This document shows, piece after piece, positions 41,542 to 50,056 of a stretch of DNA of 64,000 nt. Location: contig NZ_CP085193.1 of NCBI RefSeq assembly GCF_024298965.1, positions 4,650,001-4,714,000 on the forward strand, given 5' to 3'. The notes under the pieces were generated by a model. That model saw only the letters and a program-made list of their open reading frames with translations. It made no database searches and was not told the origin of the DNA. The first letter of the stretch is position 1, and each line of letters starts with the position of its first letter. This DNA comes from Streptomyces rapamycinicus NRRL 5491. GTDB lineage: Bacteria > Actinomycetota > Actinomycetes > Streptomycetales > Streptomycetaceae. The position numbers were made by a program, and so were the translations under genes.

Positions 41542-41880
41542 TCAGCCTGCGGTCGTCGGGTTCTCTGAAGCGGCGGCGTGGCGGTATTCGGCGTTGATGC
41601 GCTGGGCTTCTTCGAGCTGGTCTTCGAGGATGACGATGCGGCAGGCGGCCTCGATGGGGGTGCCCTGGTCGACGAGCTCCCGGGCGCGGGCGGCGATGCG
41701 CAGCTGGTAGCGGGAGTAGCGGCGGTGGCCGCCCTCGGAACGCAGCGGGGTGATGAGGCGGGCTTCGCCGACGGCGCGGAGAAAGCCCTGCGTGGTGCCG
41801 AGCATTTCGGCGGCCCGGCCCATCGTGTAGGCGGGATAGTCGTCGTCGTCGAGACGGTCGAACGATTCGCCTGCTGTCAT
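41542..41880 (-). CDS. MerR-like helix-turn-helix regulator
   Basis: A 112-residue regulator: acidic N-terminus, then YTMGRAAEMLGTTQGFLRAV and RLITPLRSEGGHRRYSRYQL, the MerR winged-helix, and a short helical C-terminus (ILEDQLEEAQRINAEYRHAA) as dimerisation helix. There is no effector domain, so it is of the BldC/short-MerR type. ATG 41880 follows GAGAGG. It is encoded just upstream of cspA on the same strand, a common pairing in Streptomyces, suggesting control of the cold-shock gene. Confidence 0.88.
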   Translation of the reverse strand: MTAGESFDRLDDDDYPAYTMGRAAEMLGTTQGFLRAVGEARLITPLRSEGGHRRYSRYQLRIAARARELVDQGTPIEAACRIVILEDQLEEAQRINAEYRHAAASENPTTAG

Positions 41881-42686
41881 TTGCACCTCTCTGTGGAACG
41901 GGTGGAGGGGCCCGGGTGCCATATGGCACCCGGGCCCCGAAGGAACTGCTACACCATCTGCCGGCCCTGGTACTGCGCCGGCCTTCTGTGTCCGCTGACC
42001 CGACCTGGAAGTCGTCGGGGCTGCGGGGATCGCGGTTGCTTGACCGGAGACCACCTCACTATCGATGTCCTGCGGTACCCGGGCTCAAGACTCCGCCCGG
42101 GCGATCCTGATGGCGCCTGGCTCCTCCGTTCTTCCCTCTGGGATCAATCACTTGCCTACTACTGTCCTGCGCATTGCTCGGTGGCCTGTCACAGCACCAC
42201 TCTTCGGCAGCCAGCCCCGTTGCCCGTCCTGCGTTTGCTCTGGCTTAGAACCCCGCTGCCGAACCTCCCGGTGCGCGCGTCCGCAGCCGACGCCTTCACC
42301 GAGGTGCTGCTCACTTAACTTCACTGCTGAGTACTGCTACTGCGTGAACTGCGGTACTGCTCGCGGCGGCCCCTGATCACTGCGGGCCACCTGGTCCGGC
42401 CGCCAGTCCCGTCGCCGTCCTGCAACAACCGTGGCTTCGAAACTCCACCGCCGCACCGTCCTGCGTACTGCAACTGCGGTTGACGCTGCCCGGCAGTTCG
42501 TGTCTCCGGGCCCTGCTGTCTCTCTGGCTACGAGAGAAACCATAACCAAGCCACCGCCCAATGTCTACTCCAGCCAGGACAGATTTTCGTGACCCAGGTG
42601 GAGAGATAGTCGGCACAGGCCACGGGACGGGTACCCGGCGGTCCCGCTACGGCCAGGCGCGGCGCCGGCCTCGTCGCAGAGGGTGC
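41881..42686 (-). ncRNA. Very long non-coding leader of the MerR-like gene with GCAGGAC repeats
   Basis: About 800 bp without a supportable gene. Base composition is markedly less GC-rich than flanking genes and purine-rich on the leftward strand. GCAGGAC occurs five times on that strand (complements at 42067-42073, 42164-42170, 42226-42232, 42417-42423, 42458-42464), and short CAGTA/GCAGT motifs recur near 42320-42360. A promoter may lie near 42540-42590. The stretch ends in a 32-bp palindrome before the MerR ribosome site. It could be a regulatory leader or independent RNA; this is inference. Confidence 0.45.
41907..41938. terminator. 32-bp perfect palindrome upstream of the MerR-like gene
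   Basis: Sixteen bases (GGGGCCCGGGTGCCAT) and their exact complement abut with no spacer. It sits only 26 bp before the start codon of the MerR-like gene, so it may act as an attenuator or a strong leader hairpin rather than an end-of-gene terminator. Confidence 0.65.
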
Positions 42687-42739
42687 GGGCCACCACGTAG
42701 GTGGCCCCTGACCGGCGACGATGCCGGCCAGGGGCCACC
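42687..42739 (-). terminator. Double, mutually exclusive terminator hairpins
   Basis: Downstream of the leftward phosphoesterase gene, GGTGGCCCCTG (42700-42710) can pair with 42729-42739, or its first half can pair with GGGCCACC at 42687-42694. The two stems share one arm and cannot coexist. Confidence 0.65.
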
Positions 42740-42758
42740 CGATACGTGAGAGCCCGCG

Positions 42759-45509
42759 TCAGCCGTCGTTCTCCGCCGACGGGATGTAGGCCCCCGGCAC
42801 GTCCTGAGGAGCGTAGATCTTCTTCTCACCCGGGTAGGGCTTCGCCCAGTTGTGTGTCTCGTACCAGGTGAGGTGGTTCATCTGGGCGGGGGGAGCGTAG
42901 TCCGGAACGGCGTGGGGACCGGTCAGCCGCTGCTTCGACTTCCACTGGTCCCATTCGGCGGCGACATCCTTCATGTCCGCCGGCACCGAGGCCGACGGCA
43001 CGGCCGCTGCCTTCAGGCTCTGCGCCGCGGGGGTGTCCAGACCACAGGACGGCGCGGTCTTCACACCGTCGGTCAGCGAGGTCCGGTTGGGCAGCGCCTT
43101 GAACGGCGTGAAGTCCGGGCGTTGGGTGAACGCCGAGGCCATCGGGGTGGCCGCGGTGTCCTTCTGGTTCATCGGCTGGATCCCGAGGATCTGCTCGATG
43201 GTCCGGATCATATTGATCTGCGAGTAGTAGTGGCTGTCCACCGTGGAGTGCCTGGCCCAGGGGCTGATGATCTGGACCGGGGCACGGTGGCCGTCGACGT
43301 GGTCGAGACCCGCCTGGGAGTCGTCCTCGACGACGAAGATCGCCGAGTCCTTCCAGTACTTGCTGTGCGAGATCTTGTCGACGATCTGGCCCACGGCGAG
43401 GTCGTTGTCGGCGACCTGGGAGGCAGGGCTCACCGGGCCACCGGTGTGGTCGCTGGAGAGCCAGAACATGTTCAGGTTCGCCGGACCGTTCTTCTCGAAG
43501 TCCTTCTTCCAGATCTGTGCCCGGTAGATGTCCGGGACGCTGGTGTCGAACTTCGGGAAGCCGTGCACCGACACGTCGTTGAGCGAAGGGATCGGCGAGG
43601 TCGAGTTCAGCGGGTAGTCGGTGTCCTGACCGGTCGCCGCCATGTTCTTGCTGTCGCAGTACAGGTTCTGCCAGCTGGCGCCCGACGGCTTGGTCAGGAA
43701 CTGCTGGAACTCACCGAAGTTCCGGACGGACTTTCGGGCCGCCTGCGCACCGGTCCAGATGAAGCCGGTCTTCTGGTGGCCGAGGGCGTCGTCCTCGGTG
43801 TCGTAGCTGCGGGTGTACTCACCGGCCGAGGACTCGGTGTACTCCGGGTTGTCCGACTGCATCAGCCAGTTGTGGCCCTCGGCGGAGTTGGTGCCAATGT
43901 CGTACGTGTTGTCGAACAGACCGAACTGCTTGGCCAGGGCGTGCTGGTTCGGCGTGACGTTCTCGCCGAACTCGGTCAGCGACGGGTCACCGTTGCCCTG
44001 CGGCATGTCACCGAAGACCTGGTCGTAGGTCCGGTTCTCCTTGACGAGCAGGAAGACGTGCTTGATCGTCGAGGGGTCGCCGAGCTTGACCGGGACCGGC
44101 ACCGGCTTGGCCGGGGTGCCGTCGGTCTTCTTGAGGGACTCGCCGTTCCAGCCGTTCTGCTTGAAGACCTTGCCGGTGTAGGACCTGATCACGCTGTCGT
44201 CGGGCAGCGTGAACTTCTGCAGGCTCGACGTCGTGTCGTGGGTGCCGTGACCGCCGGTGGCCTTACGGCGGGCGTCGATGCCGCGGGTGTTGGAGACGTA
44301 CACCTCGTTGCCGGAGGTGGTGATCTCCGAGGGGAAGTAGTCCGTGGGGAGCAGGCCGACGTAACTGACCGGCTCCTGCGCGGAGGTGTACTTGTAGACG
44401 GCGACGGCGTTGGCGCGGCCGAGGGTCACCAGCAGATGGCCGTCGTCGGTGAGGGTCACCGCGTCGGGCTCGTAGCCCACCTTGGCCTTGGCCCACGGCT
44501 GGGTGGAGATGGTCTGGACGACCTTGTCCTTCGCCGTGTCGATGACCGACACGTTGTTGTCGGCGGTGTTGGTGACGAACACCGCGCCGTTCTTGGCGTA
44601 CACGGCGGTTGGGTGCAGACCGACCTCGATGCCGGCGACCGCGGCGTCCTGGTTCGCCAGGTCGATGACGCTGACCGTGCCGCTGGTGGTGGCGGCGGTC
44701 TTCTGGTCGGCGAGTACCTGCGTGCCGTACGAGTTGATCGTGGGATCGCCGGGCTTGGCCGGGCGACCGCCCTCGTTGCTCACGTAGAGCTTGTCGCCGA
44801 CGACGACCATGCCGCGCGGGGCGTTGCCCACGTTCCAGCTCCGCTGGATGGTCCCGGTCGCGGCGTCGATGGCGACGACCCGGTTCTGGCCGTTGACCGC
44901 GGAGTACGCGGTCTTGCCGTCGGCCGAGAACGCCGCCGCGCCCACCAGGGCGTGCTTGGACCCCTGCGCCGGGATGCTGACGGTCCTCGGGCTGGAGACG
45001 CCGCCGTCCGCGTTCACGGTGAACACGGTGTAGCCGTCGGGCTGGCCCAGCCACAGCTGCTTGCCGTCGGGCGAGTACGTCGGGCCTTCCTGGCCCACGT
45101 TGTTGCCGCTGATGCGGGGGTTCGACGACGCGGCGTTGCTGACGAGCTGTTGCGTCTTCCAGTTCTTCAGGTCCACGATGGCCAGGGCCGCGCCACCGTC
45201 GGTGACCGAGGCAGCCATGTGCGTGCCGTCCGGGCTGACCGAGGACGACATGATCTTGCCCTGGTTGATGACAAGACGGTCGCCGTACGGGGCGATGTAC
45301 TGGTTGCTGGAGACGACCTGGCCATCCTTGGTGACCTGACCGACCTGGTCCGTGCCGAACTGCTGGGTCTGCCCGAGCGCCGTGCCGGCGGCTACGAGGG
45401 CGACAGCGGTGGTGCCCGCCGTCAACAGCGGTATCCGGCGGCCGATGCGTCTGCTGATGAGGCTGATCCGAGCTTCCTCGACGAGTTTGCGGCGGCGAGT
45501 TACCTGCAT
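42759..45509 (-). CDS. Secreted YncE-like propeller/phosphoesterase bifunctional protein
   Basis: A 916-residue exported protein. After a signal/anchor segment (PLLTAGTTAVALVAAGTALG), residues ~40-440 form a seven-bladed YncE/YVTN beta-propeller (repeats such as VAIDAATGTIQRSWNVGNAP and VSVIDTAKDKVVQTIST). Residues ~470-860 are an alkaline-phosphatase-superfamily phosphoesterase (FLLVKENRTYDQVFGDMPQG, GTNSAEGHNW, AIFVVEDDSQAGLDHVDGHR) of the phospholipase C/acid phosphatase group. It is the last gene of an operon with an ABC exporter, 6 bp behind the permease gene. Substrate is unknown. Confidence 0.9.
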   Translation of the reverse strand: MQVTRRRKLVEEARISLISRRIGRRIPLLTAGTTAVALVAAGTALGQTQQFGTDQVGQVTKDGQVVSSNQYIAPYGDRLVINQGKIMSSSVSPDGTHMAASVTDGGAALAIVDLKNWKTQQLVSNAASSNPRISGNNVGQEGPTYSPDGKQLWLGQPDGYTVFTVNADGGVSSPRTVSIPAQGSKHALVGAAAFSADGKTAYSAVNGQNRVVAIDAATGTIQRSWNVGNAPRGMVVVGDKLYVSNEGGRPAKPGDPTINSYGTQVLADQKTAATTSGTVSVIDLANQDAAVAGIEVGLHPTAVYAKNGAVFVTNTADNNVSVIDTAKDKVVQTISTQPWAKAKVGYEPDAVTLTDDGHLLVTLGRANAVAVYKYTSAQEPVSYVGLLPTDYFPSEITTSGNEVYVSNTRGIDARRKATGGHGTHDTTSSLQKFTLPDDSVIRSYTGKVFKQNGWNGESLKKTDGTPAKPVPVPVKLGDPSTIKHVFLLVKENRTYDQVFGDMPQGNGDPSLTEFGENVTPNQHALAKQFGLFDNTYDIGTNSAEGHNWLMQSDNPEYTESSAGEYTRSYDTEDDALGHQKTGFIWTGAQAARKSVRNFGEFQQFLTKPSGASWQNLYCDSKNMAATGQDTDYPLNSTSPIPSLNDVSVHGFPKFDTSVPDIYRAQIWKKDFEKNGPANLNMFWLSSDHTGGPVSPASQVADNDLAVGQIVDKISHSKYWKDSAIFVVEDDSQAGLDHVDGHRAPVQIISPWARHSTVDSHYYSQINMIRTIEQILGIQPMNQKDTAATPMASAFTQRPDFTPFKALPNRTSLTDGVKTAPSCGLDTPAAQSLKAAAVPSASVPADMKDVAAEWDQWKSKQRLTGPHAVPDYAPPAQMNHLTWYETHNWAKPYPGEKKIYAPQDVPGAYIPSAENDG

Positions 45510-45515
45510 TGAGGG

Positions 45516-46892
45516 TTATCCCTTCGAGGTGGTGTCGAGCAGTTCGACGTTGCCGTCGAACTGCCACAGCGGGTTCGGTGCGTCCCCATCGGGGGTCCGC
45601 ACCAGGAAGTAGCCGTTCACTTCCTTCGGTCCATCGCCATCGGCCATGAACCGCCCGTCCGGAGTGACATCGAGTTGGTAGATGGCTTGTCCGGTGGCCT
45701 CGACGCCGGGAAGATGCCAGGTCACGACGCAGCGCCAGTCATTGCCCGGGCCTTCCGCCGCGACCCTGGTGCTTCCCTTGTCGCACGACGCCGTGGCCTT
45801 CAACCGGTCCTCGGTGACGGCGGGCCGGTTGAGCTGGTCGGTCTGCATGCGGTACAGGTGCGCGAACGCCGTGGCGAGCGAGCGCTGCACCTTGTCCTGC
45901 TCGATCCCGGAGCCCGTCGCCGAGGTCGTCGCGGCGACGACCGCGAACGACGCGGCGGCCACCCCGACGAGCGGCAGGACTCCGACGGTGATCGCGCGGC
46001 GGCCCGAGCCGTCGTGGGCCAGGTCGGTGAAGTCGCGCCGTACGAAGAGCACATACGCCAGCGCCGTCGCGACCACGGCCCAGAGGAGGCTGACAACGAT
46101 GCCGATCAGCAGCGGGCCGAGTTGCCGGGGGCTGGTGAACAGACCGTTCCAGGAGATGAGGGCGTAGCTCGGCAGGGCGACGCGCACGGCCACCGGGAGC
46201 GGCAGCATCTGGGCGACCGCCATCGCGAGCGAGACGAGCACGGGCACCAGCAGCCCCATCGGGGACCGTCCCAGCGTGACCGACCCGAGGAGGCCGAGTG
46301 CGGCGAGCGCCAGGGTCGGGGCGAGGACAGAGACCCAGGAGAGCAGGACCGAGATGGCGGCGTCCGACGGTGCCAGGAGGTGGCCGTCGAGACCGACCAG
46401 CGGCTGGTCGCCGACCGCGAGGAGGCCGCCGACGGCGCTGGAGACCGCGAGCCCGGCCACGAGCAGCAGCAGGACGGCGAGACTGGCCACCGCCTTCGCC
46501 ACGAAGATCCGCCGGGGCGAGCGGACCGCGACGAGCAGGTGGCGCCAGGTGCCGAGCCGGTCCTCGGAGGCGAACACATCACCGGCCACGACTGAGGTCA
46601 GCAGCGGGAGCGCCCAGGTCCCCGCGAAACCGAGCATCACCAGCGGCGCGGCCCATCCGGAGGCGAGCATCCAGCGCCCGAAGAGGGTGTCGACGGGAAG
46701 CGTGCTCTGCTGGCTCACCCCGGTGACGAAGAGGGCGGGGGCGATCCAGCAGGCGAGGACCAGCAGGCGGATCCGCCACTGGGAGACGAGCTTGACGAGT
46801 TCGAAGCGACAGGCGCGGGTGACGGGGACGCGACGGCCCCCGGTCACCTGCTCGGGTTCCGGTTGACGGCGCTGCGTGGGGGTCGCGGTCAT
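45516..46892 (-). CDS. ABC-2 type permease with extracellular C-terminal domain
   Basis: A 458-residue membrane protein: six or so hydrophobic segments between residues ~40 and 320 (LLVLACWIAPALFVTGV; PLVMLGFAGTWALPLLTSVV; AVASLAVLLLLVAGLAVSSA), then a ~130-residue soluble C-terminus after the last helix (KATASCDKGSTRVAAEGPGN; FMADGDGPKEVNGYFLVRTP), which is unusual for ABC-2 permeases. It overlaps the ATPase gene by 4 bp and is followed by the phosphoesterase gene. Confidence 0.85.
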   Translation of the reverse strand: MTATPTQRRQPEPEQVTGGRRVPVTRACRFELVKLVSQWRIRLLVLACWIAPALFVTGVSQQSTLPVDTLFGRWMLASGWAAPLVMLGFAGTWALPLLTSVVAGDVFASEDRLGTWRHLLVAVRSPRRIFVAKAVASLAVLLLLVAGLAVSSAVGGLLAVGDQPLVGLDGHLLAPSDAAISVLLSWVSVLAPTLALAALGLLGSVTLGRSPMGLLVPVLVSLAMAVAQMLPLPVAVRVALPSYALISWNGLFTSPRQLGPLLIGIVVSLLWAVVATALAYVLFVRRDFTDLAHDGSGRRAITVGVLPLVGVAAASFAVVAATTSATGSGIEQDKVQRSLATAFAHLYRMQTDQLNRPAVTEDRLKATASCDKGSTRVAAEGPGNDWRCVVTWHLPGVEATGQAIYQLDVTPDGRFMADGDGPKEVNGYFLVRTPDGDAPNPLWQFDGNVELLDTTSKG

Positions 46893-47830
46893 CCGCCCGC
46901 CTCCTGCCGCTCGGTGAGGGCGAGAAACGCGGCTTCGAGCGGCGACACCACGGGAGTGAGCTCGCGCGGCGCGACGCCCCCCTCCACGAGCCGCACCACG
47001 AGTTGGTCGAGGGCGGGCACCAGGGCGCGTACGACGAGCGGTTCGGCATCCTGCCGTACCCCGGCGTCGTCGACGACCTGGATCCCCGGCGCGTCGTCCG
47101 CCAGCCGGCGCGCGGCCCGCGGGTCGGAGGTGAGGAGCCGGTAATCGAGTTCACGGTTCTCGGTGGCCAGCTTGGACAGCGGGCCGGAGAAGACGACGCG
47201 TCCGGCGGCGAGGATGGTCACCTCGGAGCACAGCGCCTCGAGGTCGTCCATGTTGTGGCTGGAGAGCACGACGGCGGTTCCGTCGGCCGCGAGCCGGCCC
47301 AGGACACCGTGCACGTGCTTCTTGCCCGCCGGGTCGAGGCCGTTGGACGGTTCGTCGAGCACGAGCAGCCGGGGCTTGGTCAGCAGGGCGGCGGCGAGCC
47401 CGAGGCGCTGGCGCATGCCGAGGGAGAAGCCGCGGGTACGGTCGTCGGCGACGTCGGTGAGACCGACCTCGGCGAGTACGTCGTCGATCCCCGCCGTGCG
47501 CGCGTCGTGGCCGCGGAGCGCGGCCAGCGCGGCGAGGTTCTGCCGTGCGGTGAGCGAGGGGTAGAGGGCGGGGCCGTCCACGAAGCCGGCGACACCGTCG
47601 GGAGCGTCGAGTGCCCGCTCGACCGGTGCACCCAGGACGTCCAGGCGACCGCCGTCGGGCACCGCGAGCCCCAGCAGAAGGCCGAGCAACGTCGTCTTTC
47701 CGGCGCCGTTCGGTCCGACCAGGCCGTGGATCTGACCCTGCGTTACATCGAGATCGATGCCGTCCAGGGCGACGACATCACCGAAGCTCTTCGTGACACC
47801 GCGAGCCCGGATTGCGCGGAGTTCTTCCAT
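46889..47830 (-). CDS. ABC exporter ATP-binding protein
   Basis: ATPase of 313 residues of the ABC-2/drug-exporter group: Walker A GPNGAGKTTLLGLL, signature FSLGMRQRLGLAAALL, Walker B LLVLDEPSNGLDPAG, switch SSHNMDDL, and a C-terminal ~90-residue extension typical of these exporters. It is the first gene of the three-gene operon with its ribosome site GGAAGGG. An AT-rich stretch upstream (47870-47920) likely holds the promoter. Confidence 0.93.
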   Translation of the reverse strand: MEELRAIRARGVTKSFGDVVALDGIDLDVTQGQIHGLVGPNGAGKTTLLGLLLGLAVPDGGRLDVLGAPVERALDAPDGVAGFVDGPALYPSLTARQNLAALAALRGHDARTAGIDDVLAEVGLTDVADDRTRGFSLGMRQRLGLAAALLTKPRLLVLDEPSNGLDPAGKKHVHGVLGRLAADGTAVVLSSHNMDDLEALCSEVTILAAGRVVFSGPLSKLATENRELDYRLLTSDPRAARRLADDAPGIQVVDDAGVRQDAEPLVVRALVPALDQLVVRLVEGGVAPRELTPVVSPLEAAFLALTERQEAGG

Positions 47831-47921
47831 GGGTCCCTTCCTTCAAATGCCTCAAGGACCCTATGGATTGATCATGCCGAACAAAGGGATGGAGAGTTGA
47901 ATGTATGTAGAACAATCTAGA

Positions 47922-47974
47922 GGCGACGGCCCCCGAATCCCGGCGGTTTCCGCCGGGATTCGGGGGCCGTCGCC
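47922..47974. terminator. 25-bp-stem terminator after the GntP gene
   Basis: Perfect 25-bp arms (47922-47946 and 47950-47974) with a TTT loop; it lies 17 bp past the GntP stop and, read leftward, protects the exporter operon from read-through. Confidence 0.92.
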
Positions 47975-47991
47975 ATGCGGGGCGCAGTCCG

Positions 47992-49464
47992 CTAGATGAC
48001 GATGCTCAGCAGGGCCGCCACCACGAAACCGGCCACCGACAGCACCGTCTCCAGCACCGTCCAGGACTTCAGCGTGTCGCTCTCGGTGATGCCGAAGTAC
48101 TTCGCCACCATCCAGAAGCCGCCGTCGTTCACATGCGAGGCGAAGATCGAGCCCGCCGAGATGGACATGATGACCAGCGCCAGATGGGCCTGCGAGTAGT
48201 CGCCCTCGGAGAGCATCGGGGTGACGATGCCCGCCGTCGTGACGATCGCGACCGTCGCCGAGCCCTGGGCCACCCGGAGCACCACCGAGATCAGCCAGGC
48301 CAGCACGATGACCGGCAGGCCCGCGCTGTCGAAGGCGTCGGCCAGGGCCTGGGCGACACCGCTGCCCTTGAGGACCGCGCCGAAGACGCCGCCCGCGCCG
48401 ACCACCAGGAGGATGTTGCCCACGGGCTTGAGGGAGGCGGTGGAGACGGTCTCCAGGGACTTGCGGGACCAGCCGCGCCGGATGCCCAGCAGGTAGTAGG
48501 CGAGGAGCAGGGCGATCGTCAGCGCCACGAAGGGGTGGCCGAAGAATTCGATGACCGAGCGGCCGGTGCTCGGGTCCAGCGCCACGGAGGAGAACGTGGC
48601 GCAGAGGATCAGCACGAGCGGGGTACCGATGATCGCGAGCACCGTGGCCACCGAGACCGGCTGCTCGGCCGGGGTGGCGCCGGAGGCGCGCTGCTGGGCC
48701 GCGACCGCCTCCCGGGACTCCTCGGCCGCCTCGACCATGTCCTGCGGTACGGGCACGAAGATGCGCTTGCCGATCCAGGCGGCGTAGCCCCACGCGGCCA
48801 GCACCGACGGGATGCCCACGATGACGCCCATCAGGATGACCCAGCCCAGGTCGACGTGGAGCAGTCCGGCCGCGGCCACCGGGCCGGGGTGCGGCGGCAG
48901 GAAGGCGTGGGTCATGGACAGGCCCGCGAGCAGCGGCATCGCGTACAGCAGGATCGACTTGCCGCTGCGCTTGGCGGCCGCGTAGACGATCGGCGCGAGG
49001 ACGAAGATGCCGACGTCGAAGAAGACGGGTATGCCGAAGATCAGGCCGGTGAGCCCCATCGCGAGCGGCGCCCGCTTCTCCCCGAAGAGGGCGAGCAGCC
49101 GGGCGCTGAGCGCCTCCGCGCCGCCGGAGACCTCGAGGATCGCGCCGAGCATGGTGCCCAGGCCGATGATGATGGCTATGTGGCCGAGGATGCCGCCCAT
49201 ACCGGATTCGATGAGCGAGACGGCGTCGGACTTCTGGACCGTGCCGAAGAGTTCGGTGACCGAGAGACCGGCGGCCAGACCGACCGCGATGGAGACGCCG
49301 AGCAGCGCCACGAAGGGCTGCAGCCGGACCTTGATGATCAGGTAGAGCAGAAGGGCGATGCCGAGGGCGGCGACGGTCAGCAGACCGGCGGTGCCGTGGA
49401 TGAGGGCGAGCAGACCACCGGTGTGCGGTGGGGTCTCGGCAGCGGGAGCGGCCGCGAGCAGCAT
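47992..49464 (-). CDS. GntP-family gluconate (or related acid) permease
   Basis: A 490-residue 12-14-helix carrier of the GntP proton-symporter family: ALLLYLIIKVRLQPFVALLG start, LIESGMGGILGHIAIIIGLG, FGIPVFFDVGIFVLAPIVYA and LSMTHAFLPPHPGPVAAAGL are characteristic. It imports gluconate, ketogluconates or hydroxy acids such as D-serine-like substrates; D-serine transporters also belong to this family. With the neighbouring sugar kinase and D-amino-acid genes it suggests a combined catabolic locus. Confidence 0.92.
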   Translation of the reverse strand: MLLAAAPAAETPPHTGGLLALIHGTAGLLTVAALGIALLLYLIIKVRLQPFVALLGVSIAVGLAAGLSVTELFGTVQKSDAVSLIESGMGGILGHIAIIIGLGTMLGAILEVSGGAEALSARLLALFGEKRAPLAMGLTGLIFGIPVFFDVGIFVLAPIVYAAAKRSGKSILLYAMPLLAGLSMTHAFLPPHPGPVAAAGLLHVDLGWVILMGVIVGIPSVLAAWGYAAWIGKRIFVPVPQDMVEAAEESREAVAAQQRASGATPAEQPVSVATVLAIIGTPLVLILCATFSSVALDPSTGRSVIEFFGHPFVALTIALLLAYYLLGIRRGWSRKSLETVSTASLKPVGNILLVVGAGGVFGAVLKGSGVAQALADAFDSAGLPVIVLAWLISVVLRVAQGSATVAIVTTAGIVTPMLSEGDYSQAHLALVIMSISAGSIFASHVNDGGFWMVAKYFGITESDTLKSWTVLETVLSVAGFVVAALLSIVI

Positions 49465-49595
49465 GGGGAACTCCGGGATGTGGGTAGGGGGTATCGCCGC
49501 ACGGCGGGGGGCCGCGCGCTGGGAAAACCTGGGTGCGGGTGATCAGGGCTCGAGCTTCCGGCGACGGGGACGGTGAGGACGAGTCAGGGGTGGAA

Positions 49596-49632
49596 CCCGC
49601 GGCGGGCGGGAGGTGCTCCCGCCCGCCGCGGG
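49596..49632 (-). terminator. Terminator after the RidA gene
   Basis: A 17-bp perfect stem (49596-49612 with 49616-49632) and a GTG loop, 10 bp past the RidA stop codon; GntP therefore probably has its own promoter. Confidence 0.85.
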
Positions 49633-49642
49633 GCTTTCGGGG

Positions 49643-50056
49643 TCAGCCCAGGACGGCGAGGGCGTCGATCTCGACGAGCAGACCGGCCGGGAGGCCGACG
49701 TAGACCGTCGTACGGGCGGCCGGGGCCTCCTTGAGGTCGGCGAAGAACTCGTTGTAGATCTCGTTGAGTTCGGCGAAGTGGCCGGTGTCGGTGAGGTAGA
49801 TCCGCACCATCACCACGTCCTCCCAGCTCGCGCCGCCCTCCTCCAGCACGGACTGCACATTGCGCAGGGTCTGGAGGGTCTGCTCGCGCAGGGTCGGCCC
49901 GACGGGGGTGGGGGCCTGGCCCGGGACGGCGGGGCCGAAGCCGACCTGACCGGCGACCTGGAGGATGTTGCCCTTCTTCACGCCGTGGGAGAACTTGGCG
50001 GGCGGGGCGGTGTGCGTGGCCGGGGTGATCGCGGTCTTCTGGATCTTCTCGGTCAT
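49643..50056 (-). CDS. RidA-family enamine/imine deaminase
   Basis: A 137-residue member of the RidA (YjgF/YER057c/UK114) family, hydrolysing the reactive 2-aminoacrylate-type imines left by PLP-dependent dehydratases. GNILQVAGQVGFGP, LRNVQSVLEEGGASWEDVVM, and ARTTVYVGLPAGLLVEIDAL carry the trimer and active-site (Arg105-type) features. Its presence directly behind the regulator and near the D-amino-acid lyase fits removal of the lyase's imine product. It overlaps the IclR stop codon. Confidence 0.93.
   Translation of the reverse strand: MTEKIQKTAITPATHTAPPAKFSHGVKKGNILQVAGQVGFGPAVPGQAPTPVGPTLREQTLQTLRNVQSVLEEGGASWEDVVMVRIYLTDTGHFAELNEIYNEFFADLKEAPAARTTVYVGLPAGLLVEIDALAVLG

Noticed and set aside
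41941..42560. Short open frames of 60-100 codons in the MerR leader
   Set aside because: They lack ribosome sites and the codon bias seen in genes of this genome, and their products show no fold-like pattern.
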